Source: Kryptolebias marmoratus (taxonomy: Eukaryota > Chordata > Actinopteri > Cyprinodontiformes > Rivulidae). Taken from it: 64,000 nt of DNA. Shown here one piece after another: positions 52,301 through 64,000 of the stretch (positions are counted from its first letter, which is position 1; each line of letters opens with the position of its first letter). The stretch lies in contig NC_051439.1 of NCBI RefSeq assembly GCF_001649575.2, positions 18,019,890-18,083,889 on the forward strand, in the 5' to 3' direction. Position numbers and translations under genes: made by a program. Below the pieces are notes generated by a model, which was not told where the DNA came from, did not search any database, and saw only the letters and a list, made by a program, of their open reading frames with translations.

Positions 52301-55300
52301 AAATCTGCATATCGCAGATTTCATGAAGACTTCAGAAATTTGAAGTTGACTTGAGACAAAGGGACATAATTTGTTTACTTTAACGCTACGAAAACAATTC
52401 AGCAATAAAATATCATTTTCAGGAAGAAAAAAAATCTCAGTTTTTAATTAGAAATATTCACGAAAACAAACAATAATAAACAAAAACACATTCCACATAT
52501 CAGAAACATTGTGAGTCACTTCTGAGTTTGCAATTTACCCAGCTTCTCAGAAGGACAACCACAAAGCTTGTTGCTCTTTTCTTTGTGTATAGTAAAGATG
52601 TTACTGTAAGGATTAATCAGCCTGGTGATTCATGTGTGGCATGTTGTTCCCCTGCCATTACTCAGATGATAAAGATGGACTTCAATTAAACTAAACAACA
52701 CATGTTTGTTTTCACAAACATTTGGAGCTCCACCTCTGCCAAACATTTGCTCTAATAACCCAAAAACCTACTTTGGAATTGGTAGTCAAAACATTTGCAA
52801 TTGTTCTCAAGTAAAATAGAGAACGGGACACAAACTGAAATGGCCATTTCCAAGTGATTTGGAGTTCATCGTTCTACAGAAAGAAAGGATATTAAGAAGG
52901 AAACATCCAGGACAGGTGACACTCGTCCCAGGAGTGGGCGCTACCTTGAGGTCAGACTGTCAGACTGTAAAACACTCAGAGAACTGACATAAAACCCAAG
53001 AGCTCCACCTCAGACTCTACAGGCCTCAGTTAACATCTGAACTGTTAGGGTTCATGACAGGACAATTTGAAAAAAAAAAACACTGAACAGGTACGACTTG
53101 TTTTGAAGGGGTGCCGGTGGGAAGCCTTTCTTTTGTTTTAAGTGTTCCAAGTCATGTTTACCACCCAAATACTGTAAGATATTTTAAAAAATACAATCCC
53201 AACACTTTATTCTTTTTTATCACTAATAAACGCTGTTCCAGATGTAACAGATGTCAAGGGTGCACAGATCGTGCACCCTTGTTCTCTCAATCAACCCTGA
53301 CACGAGACACCTTAGGAATAAGTAAGTCTTTTTTTAGATTAGAGATTTTTTTAGATTTCCTTTTAATAATTACTTCCTGTCACACTTTTTACCTTACTTA
53401 CTCCTGAAAAACAAAGACCAGCAAAACCCCCGCATTGTTGTAGTACTAAAGTTGGCAGATGTATAAATTTCACTGAACACTTTGTTCATGAAGCTGACTT
53501 GTCTTCAGATGCCAAATGCTGCCATCACCATGCACCATAGTCAAAGTCTATGATACACAATTTATACATCTGGTATACTGCAAATAGACCACAAAATTCT
53601 TGATGATGTCAAAAAGAAAAAAAAAAAAGACTACAGATTGCTCTTGAGTAGCAAACATCACAAGGAAATTTGACATTTCTTTCTAAAAATACACTTTCTG
53701 GTTTGAGCAGAAGATTTTCCAATTACCTCAAGGACATAAAAAATACAAATATTTCTCCAGGTCTGCTAAATGACTCCACTCATTTCTTGTGCTTTCTCAG
53801 CCAAATCTCGGATAATTATTGTGCATGATTGGGCCAAACAATGGAACAATGGAAGTGAATGTTTAAAGAAGCCTCAGTGTAAAAGGTATGGAATCAAAAA
53901 TAATAATCTAAACCTTTAGTTGCTGCAAGCAAAGTGTAATGGTTTTGATATAACTGCATTACTTTATATTACTCTTCAACATAGTTGGTTGTGAAAGATG
54001 TTTCTTCTTAGTATTGTGGGGTTCTCCAGGGATGTGTTCCTGGTACACATATTTAAAATATACATGCATCCTGAAGCAAATAATGTCTTTAAAACATACT
54101 AGGTGTTGCATTTCCAAGTAAGAATTTAAAACACGTATTGGTAGAGCCTTAGTACCTCCTTTCATTATGATGTTCAGTGAACTACAGCAGAAAAAGTATT
54201 TGCTGTTTTCTTTTGTTTGGAGTTTAATTACTTGAACTTCATGTTTGTCCTTAGTTTCGAAATATACTTTTGGCTTTAATGTTTTTTATGACACTTTAAC
54301 TAAAGAGTTTAAAATAGAAAAGCCCAGTCACGACAGCTTGAGCAATAAAACTAGTTTACCTAAAATTTTCTGGAGCACAATTCAGTTACTTTGGGAGTGG
54401 CACAAATGAACATGTTGGCTAAATACTAGGAGCTGCAGTTTGTTGTTTGCTTTACAACATTGCCTCACTTGACTGTATCTGATCATCCTGGTCTGCAAAT
54501 CTTAAAATCAGCTCTAAAATATTTGATCTGTTCTGTTAATTGTAATAAAATAATAATGTTTCAAGAAGAAGAGTTTAGATATGTTATGCTGGTATAAAAA
54601 AATCACTTTTTCTGTAGATAGTGTGAAATAGAAAGGACTAATAAATTGCTATTTTACTTTTAAGAAAGCATGGTGTGATATTTATTTTTATCTTAAATTT
54701 GGACATTACAGTTTATTGCATTTTGTCCTCTAAATGGTATTTAACTATCAATGCATTTCTGCAGAGATCTATTCCGTTCAAAATGTTCTTTTTCAGAGCA
54801 ATTAGTTCAAAGAATCAGCATGAGCCAGTCTAACCTTTAAAAAAAGAAGAAGCAGATCAGCAAACACTCATGGCCCTCATTGAAACCAATGGGAGTGATG
54901 AGAGTCAGAATGTTTTCAACTCTGAACATTATGTGCTTACTCTCTAAAACAAAGCTGGAACTCCTCCTTCCTTCTTTGAGCCACTCTCCCTCTACCTGGT
55001 ATTGACAACGCTTTTCAACATGCCTTCCTACACACACACTTGGGGCCTCTTTACAGAGAAGTGCACAGGGAGCGGCTCCGACTTGAAAAAACAGAAACAT
55101 GGAGGGCAGTCAGGCGAAGGTTTTTCCTGCTGGTCAGAAAAATCAAGAAGAAATGGAGGATTTCTGTGTGCAAAATGTAATAGAGGGGGATGGGTATTTT
55201 GCCTTGAAGGAAACAGCATTACACCACGTCCACACTGCATATCTACTTGTCAACCTGCGGAGGCCAAAGAGCACTCTGACAGCCTATGGAGGCTGGCCAG

Positions 55301-55602
55301 GACGCCCACGCTGCATACGACTGACACACGTGCAGGAACAGACACACACAAGATGTCCTTCAGTGGATGCTTGCTTTGATAGATTAAATATACAGGAAAT
55401 GATTCGTATACCTGAAATATATCCACATGAAGGCAGGAAAACGTGTACATTCAATGCATATATTTGCACACAAGAAACAAGCAATATCAACAGCACTTTT
55501 ACCTTGTTGGTGAGCAACTGACACACTTGAGGGACGTAATCAATTAGGCATCCTCCACTGGGAAATGCAGGGATATGAAGTGCAGAAGAGCCTCCCAGAG
55601 CG
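49352..55602 (-). CDS. babam2: BABAM2 (BRE/BRCC45), last five coding exons; gene continues beyond the window
   Basis: Scaffold subunit of the BRCA1-A and BRISC K63-deubiquitinase complexes, in nucleus and cytoplasm. Minus-strand exons in transcript order: 55503-55602 ([17 protein letters not shown]), 49978-50048 ([20 protein letters not shown]), 49815-49897 ([17 protein letters not shown]), 49568-49721 ([19 protein letters not shown]) and 49352-49415 ([23 protein letters not shown]). Phases are consistent throughout and give the last roughly 156 residues of about 383. This is the second UEV-like domain and C-terminus, nearly identical to human. The intron 50049-55502 (5.5 kb) holds microsatellites and two inverted repeats. 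Upstream exons were sought in 55603-64000 and not found. Babam2 genes are known for very long introns. Confidence 0.95.
51248..51271. repeat. (GT)n microsatellite in a babam2 intron
   Basis: A TG dinucleotide run; a second, interrupted TG tract lies at about 51467-51499, and an A-rich plus (TA)n tract at about 51749-51791. Confidence 0.9.
52292..52330. repeat. Perfect inverted repeat, 17-bp arms and 5-nt loop
   Basis: The left arm GTCTTCATGAAATCTGC (52292-52308) and right arm GCAGATTTCATGAAGAC (52314-52330) are exact reverse complements around ATATC. It lies in the babam2 intron. No ORF or known RNA is associated. Confidence 0.95.
53255..53281. repeat. Perfect inverted repeat, 11-bp arms and 5-nt loop
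   Basis: CAAGGGTGCAC (53255-53265) and GTGCACCCTTG (53271-53281) flank AGATC. GC-rich relative to its AT-rich surroundings. In the babam2 intron. Confidence 0.93.
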
Positions 55603-58004
55603 CTGATCAGGAAAAAAGAAGAAAAAGGCAAAAGTGAGCCTGGAAATTCTCATTATAACTTTACATTATATATTATAGTATCTATTTTAAGACATTTCCA
55701 TGGCTTCAGGACCAATGCGACACTGTGCATGACTTCATGTAAGTGAATGTTAACAACAGAGCAAAGCAAATCTTGGAAGCACATTAATATTTGACGCTGT
55801 TTACCTGATCTGAAGAATTAAAAAAATAATTTCAAAGATTGAGTCATGCCTGTGGCAACCTCTTCATTCTCCTTCAGTTATTATTTTGACATCTCTCTGA
55901 TTTAATCCTGCAGCACAGCTCCATTAGTGATTAGCGCATGCTTATTTAATCAGGAAATCTGCTGCTGCAGCTCCCCAGTGACTAACCAGCCAGCGTAGTC
56001 ACTCCCTCGGTTTTTTTTCTGATCTGGGGCAAAACAGAGGGAATACCCTGAGGACAGGTTAAAGGTCTTAGGAGGCTGCTTTAATGTTTTAAATGCTCAT
56101 TTAAAGGCACAGAGAGGGAAGGGAGAGTTTCCTCAACAGTTCTCTATTTTTATTTCGGTCTTCATTACAGCAGAACAGCCACATGACATTTAAAAATTAC
56201 TACTTTGTCTTAAAATCTGATTAATGATGCACATGTACAAAGCACATAGATCATCATTATTTTAATTGATTTTTATTTTGGTTTTCCATCCAACCACCTA
56301 ATTTCTGTGCCAAGTTGCAGGGAGCTGGGTTTTATTCCACAAGTCAACAGGCGAGAAGTGTAGTTTCAACAGCATTATCCCAGTAAAAACTACAAGTCTT
56401 TTTTTTTATTCATTTATACTTCATCTGAGATTTCTTTGTTTGTATTATATGTGTCAATAATTAAATAATGTGTTAATAATTTGGATTCATTATCAAGTAT
56501 TGGAGGATCCTCCTGGATTTATTTCCTTGTTATTGCTTTTTAATGAGCCACAGTTAGAACTTTAACTAAACATTCTTTCCCCAGTAGACGTTCATTTGAA
56601 AAGCTGCCCAGATACAATATAAAACATTCAGAGAACAAATTATATCCCTTCTTTTTCATTTCTCTACTTACTTAAAAATAAATAATATAAAACAAAATTT
56701 CTTACAATGTAAATGGCACTGACTATTTCACATTTTCTCCAACTTGAAACATTTTGGTTTAAATGTTTACTTCTAACTTTTTGAGTGATGAAAACATGAG
56801 TTAATTTTTTTTTAAGAAAAATTCCTTCCCATACATCATCCAAACAAATGCCAAATAGTAAAAACTGAATGCTGAGCACTAATCTTTTGCCTTTTAAAAA
56901 GAATATCCCATAAGAGGTTACAATAAAACAATGAAATATAACGGTAAGTAACAGCTTATCATTACATCACATTGACCGATAAGAGCCCGGAAACTGTTCT
57001 TATCCTGCATGGAAATATTTCTCACATTTACTCAGTGCTACAAGCTGACTAACACAAAAGAAAAATTGCACAAGACTGAAAACTCCTATTCCGAAGAAAA
57101 GCAGTGGGAGTTGCAAGGAAGGTGCAGCTCCTCCTGATGCAATCCTCCTTACGGTAATAAGCTAAACCCACAGCTGTTTATGCGGAAAAAATATTTTGAA
57201 CAGGGTTCAGACATGGTCAACAGAGAAACACTTGGACTAACACATTTAATATGAGAATGTAAAAAAATGTATTTTAATCCTGGAAATACCTTTTCACTTA
57301 CAGGAGCGTCCAATGATAGTTTGAAATGAATAAAATTAGGTAAAGATACAAGTCCCAATGCGCTGCACAAATTCAAACATGTGGTATATAAAGCTGTTAT
57401 TAACTGGTGTTCAGCTGAATATTAATAAGACCCTATTCACAGGGAAGCAGGCTATGTCATGAAGCCTTTTTTATTGTCAAAATCCTTTTCTTAAGAACTC
57501 CAAAGCCACCATTTACAGTAGGCTTTGTGCACATAATTAGCATTATTCTGTGCACCAACAAATGGTCGATTGAAAATGGCTCACAGCCACAAGGAGAAAA
57601 GCCTTTGAAAATGAAAATCTAAATGATGCCCATCTATCCTCCCACAGATCTAAGAATAGCTCCACATCATTCAGATGGAAATGCAGACAGAGGCACAAAA
57701 TAGATGGTTGTGTGTTTTCGTCACTCGTTTGTGTCAGTGGCAAGCTTCGGAACAAATGTAACACTCTTTGAATGTTACTGATTGTGCTCTTGAACATACA
57801 TGTGTGAACAATGGATGATTATAATCAACAAACTTTCCCAAACATCCAGGACTTCAGCATTTGAGTACCGAGGCCGTGTTCCACACAGAGAACACTAACA
57901 TTCATTTAATTAATTATTGTCCAATCACTTATGTTTTCTTATTTACATCCAAATTCTGTATAATCTTGTAGTATGGACTCCTCACCACTTTGCAACTTTT
58001 CGAT

Positions 58005-58215
58005 GGGGTTAGTGGCACAGGAAGGTAGAGCGCTTGGCTTCTAATCTTCTGATTAATCGATGGTTAAATCTCGGCTTCCCCCACCACATGCACTGTCACT
58101 GAACCCCAAGTTGCCCCCAATTTTCACATTGTGTGTGTGAATGTGACGTGTAATGTAAAAGCACTTTGAGTGGTCAGAAAGACTAGAAAAGCAGTATATA
58201 AATGCAGCTCATGTA
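58005..58215 (+). mobile_element. tRNA-like SINE or related short dispersed element
   Basis: The head TTAGTGGCACAGGAAGGTAG with AGCGCTTGGCTTCTAATC resembles a tRNA-derived region. GATGGTTAAATCTC is a degraded B box. The tail CACTTTGAGTGGTC...AGAAAAGCAGTATATAAAT is a familiar fish repeat ending. Borders are approximate. Confidence 0.65.
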
Positions 58216-58219
58216 TCAT

Positions 58220-58870
58220 TCAATTGTGAATAAAAACTAAAAGAAACAAATGAGGAACAAACATTGCTTCTTTGGGAAGGCTGCCAAAAAGAAATCTCTT
58301 TCGTCTAAAAAGAAAACAGCAGCACAGCTTAGGTTTGTAAAGTTTTATATGAACAAACTACAAGACTTTTGGAACAATGTCACTTGGGCCGACAGGATCA
58401 CAGTGGAGTTGTCACCATATCAGAACGACCTCATACCAACTGTGAGCACGGGGATGGAGGAATGATAATTTGGGCTTGCTCTGCAGCCAAAGAACCTGGG
58501 CACTTTGCAGTCACGGAGTCAACCATGACCTCTTCTGTACACCAGTGCATTCTGGAGTCAAATGTGAGAGCATCAGTCCGACAGCTAAAGCCTTGTCCTA
58601 AATTGCATCAAACAACGAGGCAATGATGCCAAACACAACAGCAAATGTACAACAGAATAGCTGAAAAGTAAAAGAATAAAGTCAAAGTCCAGACTTCAAC
58701 CTGATTGAAATGCTGTGGTGGAACATTAGGAAAGCATTACAGAACGCAAACCTCAATGAACTGAGGAAATACTGTAAAGAAGAGTGGGCCAAAATTCTTC
58801 CACAATGATGCAAGAGACTGCTAATGTCATATTATCTGGTTGAGCTCATCAGATGATTTATTACATCCTG
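58220..58870 (+). pseudogene. Tc1/mariner transposase remnant
   Basis: Translated pieces in different frames match Tc1-like transposase in order. First comes AQLRFVKFYMNKLQDFWNNV with TWADR (58320-58395), then GMIIWACSAAKEPGHF (about 58460-58510). A 3' part follows with a degraded DLNPIE-type catalytic segment at about 58695-58720 and a LNELRKYCKEEWAKI-like end at about 58755-58800. Multiple frameshifts and stops, no intact catalytic triad in one frame, and no clear terminal inverted repeats. Dead copy. Confidence 0.8.
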
Positions 58871-60973
58871 AACCAAATTAAAAAAGACAAAATAAAAGAA
58901 CCAAAAAATCTACATAAACATCTTTTTACCATAACTATAAATATAGAAATTTCAGCTTCAGTTTGCAAAAATGGGAAAAGAATAAATATACTGCTCCTGA
59001 AAAAGCAGTGTATTCTTTAATGAGTGTTCTCAGACTCCCTGGAAGTGCTTTAAACTGAGCTTCCTGTGGGTGGACTCAGAATCGAGACATAATGGTGTTT
59101 TACTCTGTAAGTGGCACCCTGAAGAGTCCCTGCTTCTGTCTCCACTGGTGACACCACTCTCAACACTACCCACACAGACTGGAGTCATCAAGCAGACATG
59201 CTGCTTAACTCGAACCCTTTGAGCGATCCAACCTACTGCATGACATATTTACAGTAGACTGTGTACATGTAAACACAAAGACTCTCATGCTCTACAGTGA
59301 CAGGGTTGCCTGTGACTTCATCAAATGGAGAGATTATCCTCCGTGACTCAGGTGAATGGTGACGAAGCTCTGTTTGTTTATGTGTGAAAGAGAAAAAAAA
59401 ACAAACAGGAGGGGTGTGTATAGCAGCAGGGCAGTTGCAGCGTAAGAAAGGCTAAAAGCTCAAATGGAAAGAGGGCAACAGTGATTCATTATCAAAGTGG
59501 AAGATGAAACCAAGAAGAACCGTTTGGGGATTCAAATGCAACTTCAAAGGGGCAACATTTCCATTTTGATTGCCTTCATCAGTTTAAAAAAAGACTGGAA
59601 GGCTGTAAAGTCTGCTTGTAGACTGGACAAAATAAACATCCTGTGGTTCCTCGGAGACTAGACGAGGCACCTTTGGCCTTTGGCTACAGAACTCAGTGAC
59701 CCCTCCTCTATCAGAGCCTAAAAATAATGCAAATCTTTCTAACGGCAACAATTTTGATAAAATCAGATTAGGATAAGCTTCGGGCTCGACTTTTATATTC
59801 TCAAGTATATTTTTAGTTTGCAGAACAGAGCAAAGTCTTTGTGTTCACAACTTCAACCAGTTCTACAGTAGATCCTGAACCCTTGCTCCTGGCACTTAGC
59901 CCTTCCTCTATGTTTTGTTTGTCCATGTTGAGGACTAGTAGTGTCCCATTCCTTTTTTGAAATAAGTGGAGGCAAATTAGTGGGATTATGTGGAGCTGCT
60001 TCTTTTATGCGTCCATCTGCCAGTAAAATATACATGTATATTTTTATTTATTTTACCCCTTTTGTTTCCTGTGTTTTTGTCTGACAGACTCAATGTAAAA
60101 CCATGATGTCCACAACGCAAAAAGTGGGTGACATTTTAGACGTCTGAACATTTCAGACATTCAGACGGGTTAACCATTTTTCACTAAAACATATGAGTCA
60201 TAAATGATGGTAAAACATACTGATAAAGGAATAAAAATTTACTCTAATCCCTTTTTTCTTCTTTTTTTAAAAGAATTTCAGTACACAATTATGTATACAT
60301 GGTATTTCTGCTTTTAAGTTTCTAAAATATTCATTTTTTATATAATTTTTGATGACTCCTACAAGTTTAAACTATTGGCAAGTGTGCTTAATTTAACATG
60401 GATTTTATATGTGTGCATTTAACAGTCATTAAATTGTTAAACACAAGTAAACTGGAAACCTAAAAAACTAAAAGAAAATTTGCATCCTTTTTCAAAACAA
60501 AAGCAGCTGTTCAGAAGGAATATTTTGACTCCAGCGATGCAAAAATCATAAATCCTGCGTACTTTACTGTGATTTCAGAAAGCTTGCATGCTGAGGAAAC
60601 TCTGCTTTCAAAAACAAAGCCGCATCGCAAAACTCCTTTCACACAGATTCACAGAGAAACATATAAAGCCGAAGTCTTCAAGGAGACAGGAAGGAGGAAG
60701 AGGCAGCGGCGTGCACGAGAGGCGTCCGCACTGACAAGTCTGCGCTGTCGAGTCGGTTTTTCTGAGTTAGTGGTGAATTTATTTTATCAGACTGACAATT
60801 TCTGACTGTGGAAAGATGTTCACAAAACCTTGAAAAAAAATATCTGATTGAAATGCAGAGATTTTCAAAGGCCATAAAACACCTCTACAGACCCTGAAGA
60901 AGGGACACACAAAGTGTACACCCACACAGTCACATGCAAACACACACACATCAGCAGGCAGGGAAGCATGTGT

Positions 60974-60992
60974 ACACACACACACACACACA
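60974..60992. repeat. (CA)n microsatellite
   Basis: An uninterrupted CA run within a longer CA-rich stretch (about 60905-61020). Confidence 0.9.
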
Positions 60993-62849
60993 GGCACCTA
61001 CAGGCAAATGCAGATACACAGACATTAGTGCACTGCAGCCTAAAACTGTCTCTCTGTGTTGATTTTTCTGGGCTCCTAAATCTGGTTTGGGGGCAGAGAC
61101 GGTGCCCACTCGATTCTTTTATGCAATGCAGCAGGTTTTCTGGGGGAAGGAGAGATGTATCCAACTCGTCTCATGGGCACGTTGAAATCAGGTAAACGAG
61201 AAGTGAGAGTGAAAATAAAAAGAGCAAGAAGTCTGGATGGAAAATGCTCGGTGAAGGAGGCTCGAAATTAGCAAAAAAAAATCAAAGTCTGCAGTTAAGT
61301 GCTTCTTACGATGAGTCGAGAAGCCAAAAATAAACACAGAGAATCTGACGGAAGCTGCAGTGACACAAACTCATTACTTCCTCTAATCTTTCATTATCAC
61401 AGGTACAGCCTCAATGAGCCATGCTAATGAGCACTTTTATTGCTGCAGGTAACAGCTGGAGGGGATATTCCCTTTCTGCTCAGTTTGTACTTTCAGGCTT
61501 ATGCAAATATATTGTGACAACACACATGTTTAAAAACCATTTAAGTCACTAGGGATTTTGAGTTACATAAAAGTACACAACTTAGAGAACATTTTCCCAC
61601 TGCCAGTGACGTACTGTTCAGTAGTAGTTTCTTCAGTTTATAGTTTTTCTTTTTCCATTTTTATTATTTTGATAAACTTTAACTTTGTCCTAAGTACTCT
61701 TCATCTTCATCTTCGTTTAACAAAGCTTTCTTGTCACTGTTTGGATATTTTTTTCTTGAAAGTCTTTATTTATTTATTTATATTGCCATTTGACCAAACA
61801 AGGCTAACCCAACTGCAAAATAAACTCAATCACTACTAATCAGCTAATCAGAAAATTTGTTAAAATTTTAAAATGTATACAATAAATTTATAACACCACT
61901 TTAATTATCCTCTACAGTGTCTTTCATAAGGAAATTTGTATCTTTTAATGCTAATTTATGTTCAAAGTTTTATAACTTTAAAAGTTAAAAAAAAGTCTAA
62001 AACATTGATCTGTGCTGCAGAGCCGAGTTGTTTTAATGATTTAATTATCTTTTTGTTTTTGGACAAATTAACATGTACAAGTTACACGCAGCAAATAAAG
62101 AAATCCTTCATTTCTCATGTGCATTTTGTGCATTTGGACAGTCACTGTGATGCCTAATTTAAAGTTCAATGATCCCTGAAGAATTGCTGCAACATAACAT
62201 TATCCAATTGTGTTTTGAGTTAATTTGTGAATTACCCTGTATTTCCCATTCTACTTAATTTGACTACAGTTTACACTTTTTGTTGATCTAAAACGGAGTC
62301 ATTAATCTTTATAAGACAGCACAGGGCAGCCACTCTTGGAACACGTTTTGTTTTTGGGTTTGTGTTAGTTCAATCTGATTTTGATTTGGTTTTGTTGCTA
62401 ATAGCACGCATTCAAAACAAAAAGCCTTTGCGTAGCTTGTTTTTTTAAACACAAGCACAATAAATTGCCTTCGAGCAAGCAGTTGATGACAGCGGAGAGG
62501 AAAAAACAAAACGTGTTTACTAGAAAACCAAACCAGGTCCAGACAGAACAACACTAACCACACAAACAAACAACCGTGATCAATCACTTACAACAAAGCT
62601 TTACCAACTGTTAGATCCAGCTGAGATAACCGATGAAAAACAAAGTTAAACGTTGTTGACTAAAGCAGCAGAAGATTTCTATGATCTATGTTTTCTCTGC
62701 AGGATTTTTTAATGCCATGTTTTAGATTTGTGTTTGATCTGCATCTTCTTAAAATCTCAAAAACTGTTCAAATCTTTTATTTGCATAAAGACAAGCCAGC
62801 CCACTCTCACCTGATCCACTTGATCTTTCAGACTACTCTGCCATCTTTA

Positions 62850-62940
62850 CTATTGCTGGTGTAAATTCTCAGTCATCCAGGACATAATAAATGTCCTCAG
62901 ATGAGAAGCGAAACGTCTTCAGCTACAGAAGTCCAGATGT
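62850..62940 (+). repeat. Fragment of a dispersed fish repeat
   Basis: Contains TAAATTCTCAGTCATCCAGG, then TGTCCTCAGATGAGAAG and CGAAACGTCTTCA, a combination I recognise from many fish genomes. Family unclear; only a fragment is seen. Confidence 0.5.
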
Positions 62941-64000
62941 TTCTGTTTTTAACTTTTTTTTTTGCATCTTTACTATTATTTCGTCCCACTGGGATACGAA
63001 AATCCTGCAATTTTAGACCTGATAATACCATGACTTCCACTCTAACACAACTTATTTAGAACCTGATTCAGCTTGACAACAAATTCAGCGTAAACACGCC
63101 TCCAAAACATCACATTTTTTATGCTCTCTAAATGTCTACATCAATTTAACAGCTACTTTAAATGAGTCGGGAGAGGAAAGCTACACAGTGCAACACCATC
63201 CTTTTCACAGTACATTTTCTTCCAGGCGTCCCGTAAAATATTACATAACAAATGAACACTGAATCTTAATCAGGTGCATCTGTAAACCTACAGAATAAGA
63301 GCTGTTTACAGCACATAATCGATCATTTCTACAGAAAAAGAAGCAAATAAAGTCCCTTCAGAGAGAAGAGCTGGTGAAACGGTCTATATACGCGCCACAT
63401 TATCGGTAAAAACGTGGGCGTCTGTTGGGGTATTTCAGCATGTTTTTTTTTCCTCTTGTCGCTCTGAAGGGCTGAAAACATTAGAGTGAAGATCTGTTTG
63501 AAGACAGAGGAAGAAAAAGTAGCAGGGAGGGCAGGAAAAAAGAGACGAGGGAATAGAGATAGAGGTATAACACTGTAGCTCAGGGAGCTTACGACTGCGT
63601 TCAGAGCTTTTAGATCCGAGCTCCAGCTGAAAGACAGCAAAAGTGAGATATCAAACAACTCAGGAGTGATAGAGGGAAAAAAAAGCAGAGAGGTGGAGGA
63701 AAGAGAAAATGAACGTTGTGGTTTTTTTTTTTTCCTTGGTGCGTTTCAGTCGAGCGAGGGACGACCTTGCCGGTGAGAGCGCAGCGCTTTTCTCTCTTTT
63801 AAGTCCCACTCACTCTCCGAGTTTCCCTTTGAGGATCAGCCAGAGGGATCAGCAGACGAGAGGAAGTGATGGAAAGAGAGAAAGATGGAGGCAAAAGAGA
63901 CAAGCGGTGCACATGTGAAAAACGGGAGGGGTGAGGACGGGGGAGTAGAGCTAAATGACTGAGGGGACAAGAATTAAAAACTTAGAAAATGTGAAATAAG

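Larger units (their letters stand above)
55603..64000 (-). other. babam2: Probable babam2 intron, extending off the window
   Basis: Exon 55503-55602 is preceded by a good acceptor, and its transcript upstream neighbour was not found up to 64000. The stretch is therefore most likely one long intron. It contains a SINE-like element, a Tc1 remnant, a CA microsatellite (about 60974-60992), a dispersed repeat near 62850, and no supported coding exon. A separate gene on the plus strand cannot be excluded. Confidence 0.6.

Noticed and set aside
55099..55521. 140-codon plus-strand ORF overlapping the edge of a babam2 exon
   Set aside because: No family match, and it overlaps, antisense, the end of the babam2 exon 55503-55602.

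Overview
The window is vertebrate nuclear DNA, almost certainly from a ray-finned (teleost) fish. Five spliced protein-coding genes are recognisable by protein similarity. Introns are short, the intergenic DNA is AT-rich, and the interspersed repeats (tRNA-like SINEs, a 5'-truncated LINE, a decayed Tc1 element, CA/TA microsatellites) are of types common in teleosts. No bacterial, viral or CRISPR-like system is present. Exon borders were read by hand from splice signals, reading phase and recalled family sequences; no alignment was run.

Layout. 1-6038 (+): 3' part of a matrilin-3 gene, with the end of the vWFA domain, nine EGF exons of exactly 120 nt, two decayed EGF exons between them, and a coiled-coil tail split by a U12-type AT-AC intron. 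8023-20282 (+): complete wdr35/IFT121, 28 coding exons and 1185 residues, with ETS and X-box motifs about 350 bp upstream. 22060-23328 (+): a single-exon silent Kv subunit of the KCNS type, best fit kcns3, with a short C-terminus. 29038-33955 (-): complete fosl2, four exons and 348 residues, with a CpG-rich upstream region carrying AP-1, CRE-like and CArG motifs. 49352-55602 (-): the last five coding exons of babam2 (BRE/BRCC45); its earlier exons lie beyond position 64000.

Gene order and orientation (matn3 then wdr35 in tandem; babam2 then fosl2 in tandem) match, as I recall them, two neighbourhoods on human 2p24 and 2p23 that are megabases apart. Here they are joined in about 60 kb. The genes do not form one pathway: cartilage matrix, ciliary IFT-A transport, Kv modulation, AP-1 transcription and BRCA1-A/BRISC deubiquitination.

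The most rewarding observations are the birth and decay of EGF exons in matn3, the AT-AC intron, a possible alternative donor adding an acidic 40-residue linker, a putative X-box before wdr35, the lost tail of kcns3, AP-1 sites before fosl2 itself, and two perfect 5-nt-loop inverted repeats in a babam2 intron. I found nothing I would call an undescribed system.
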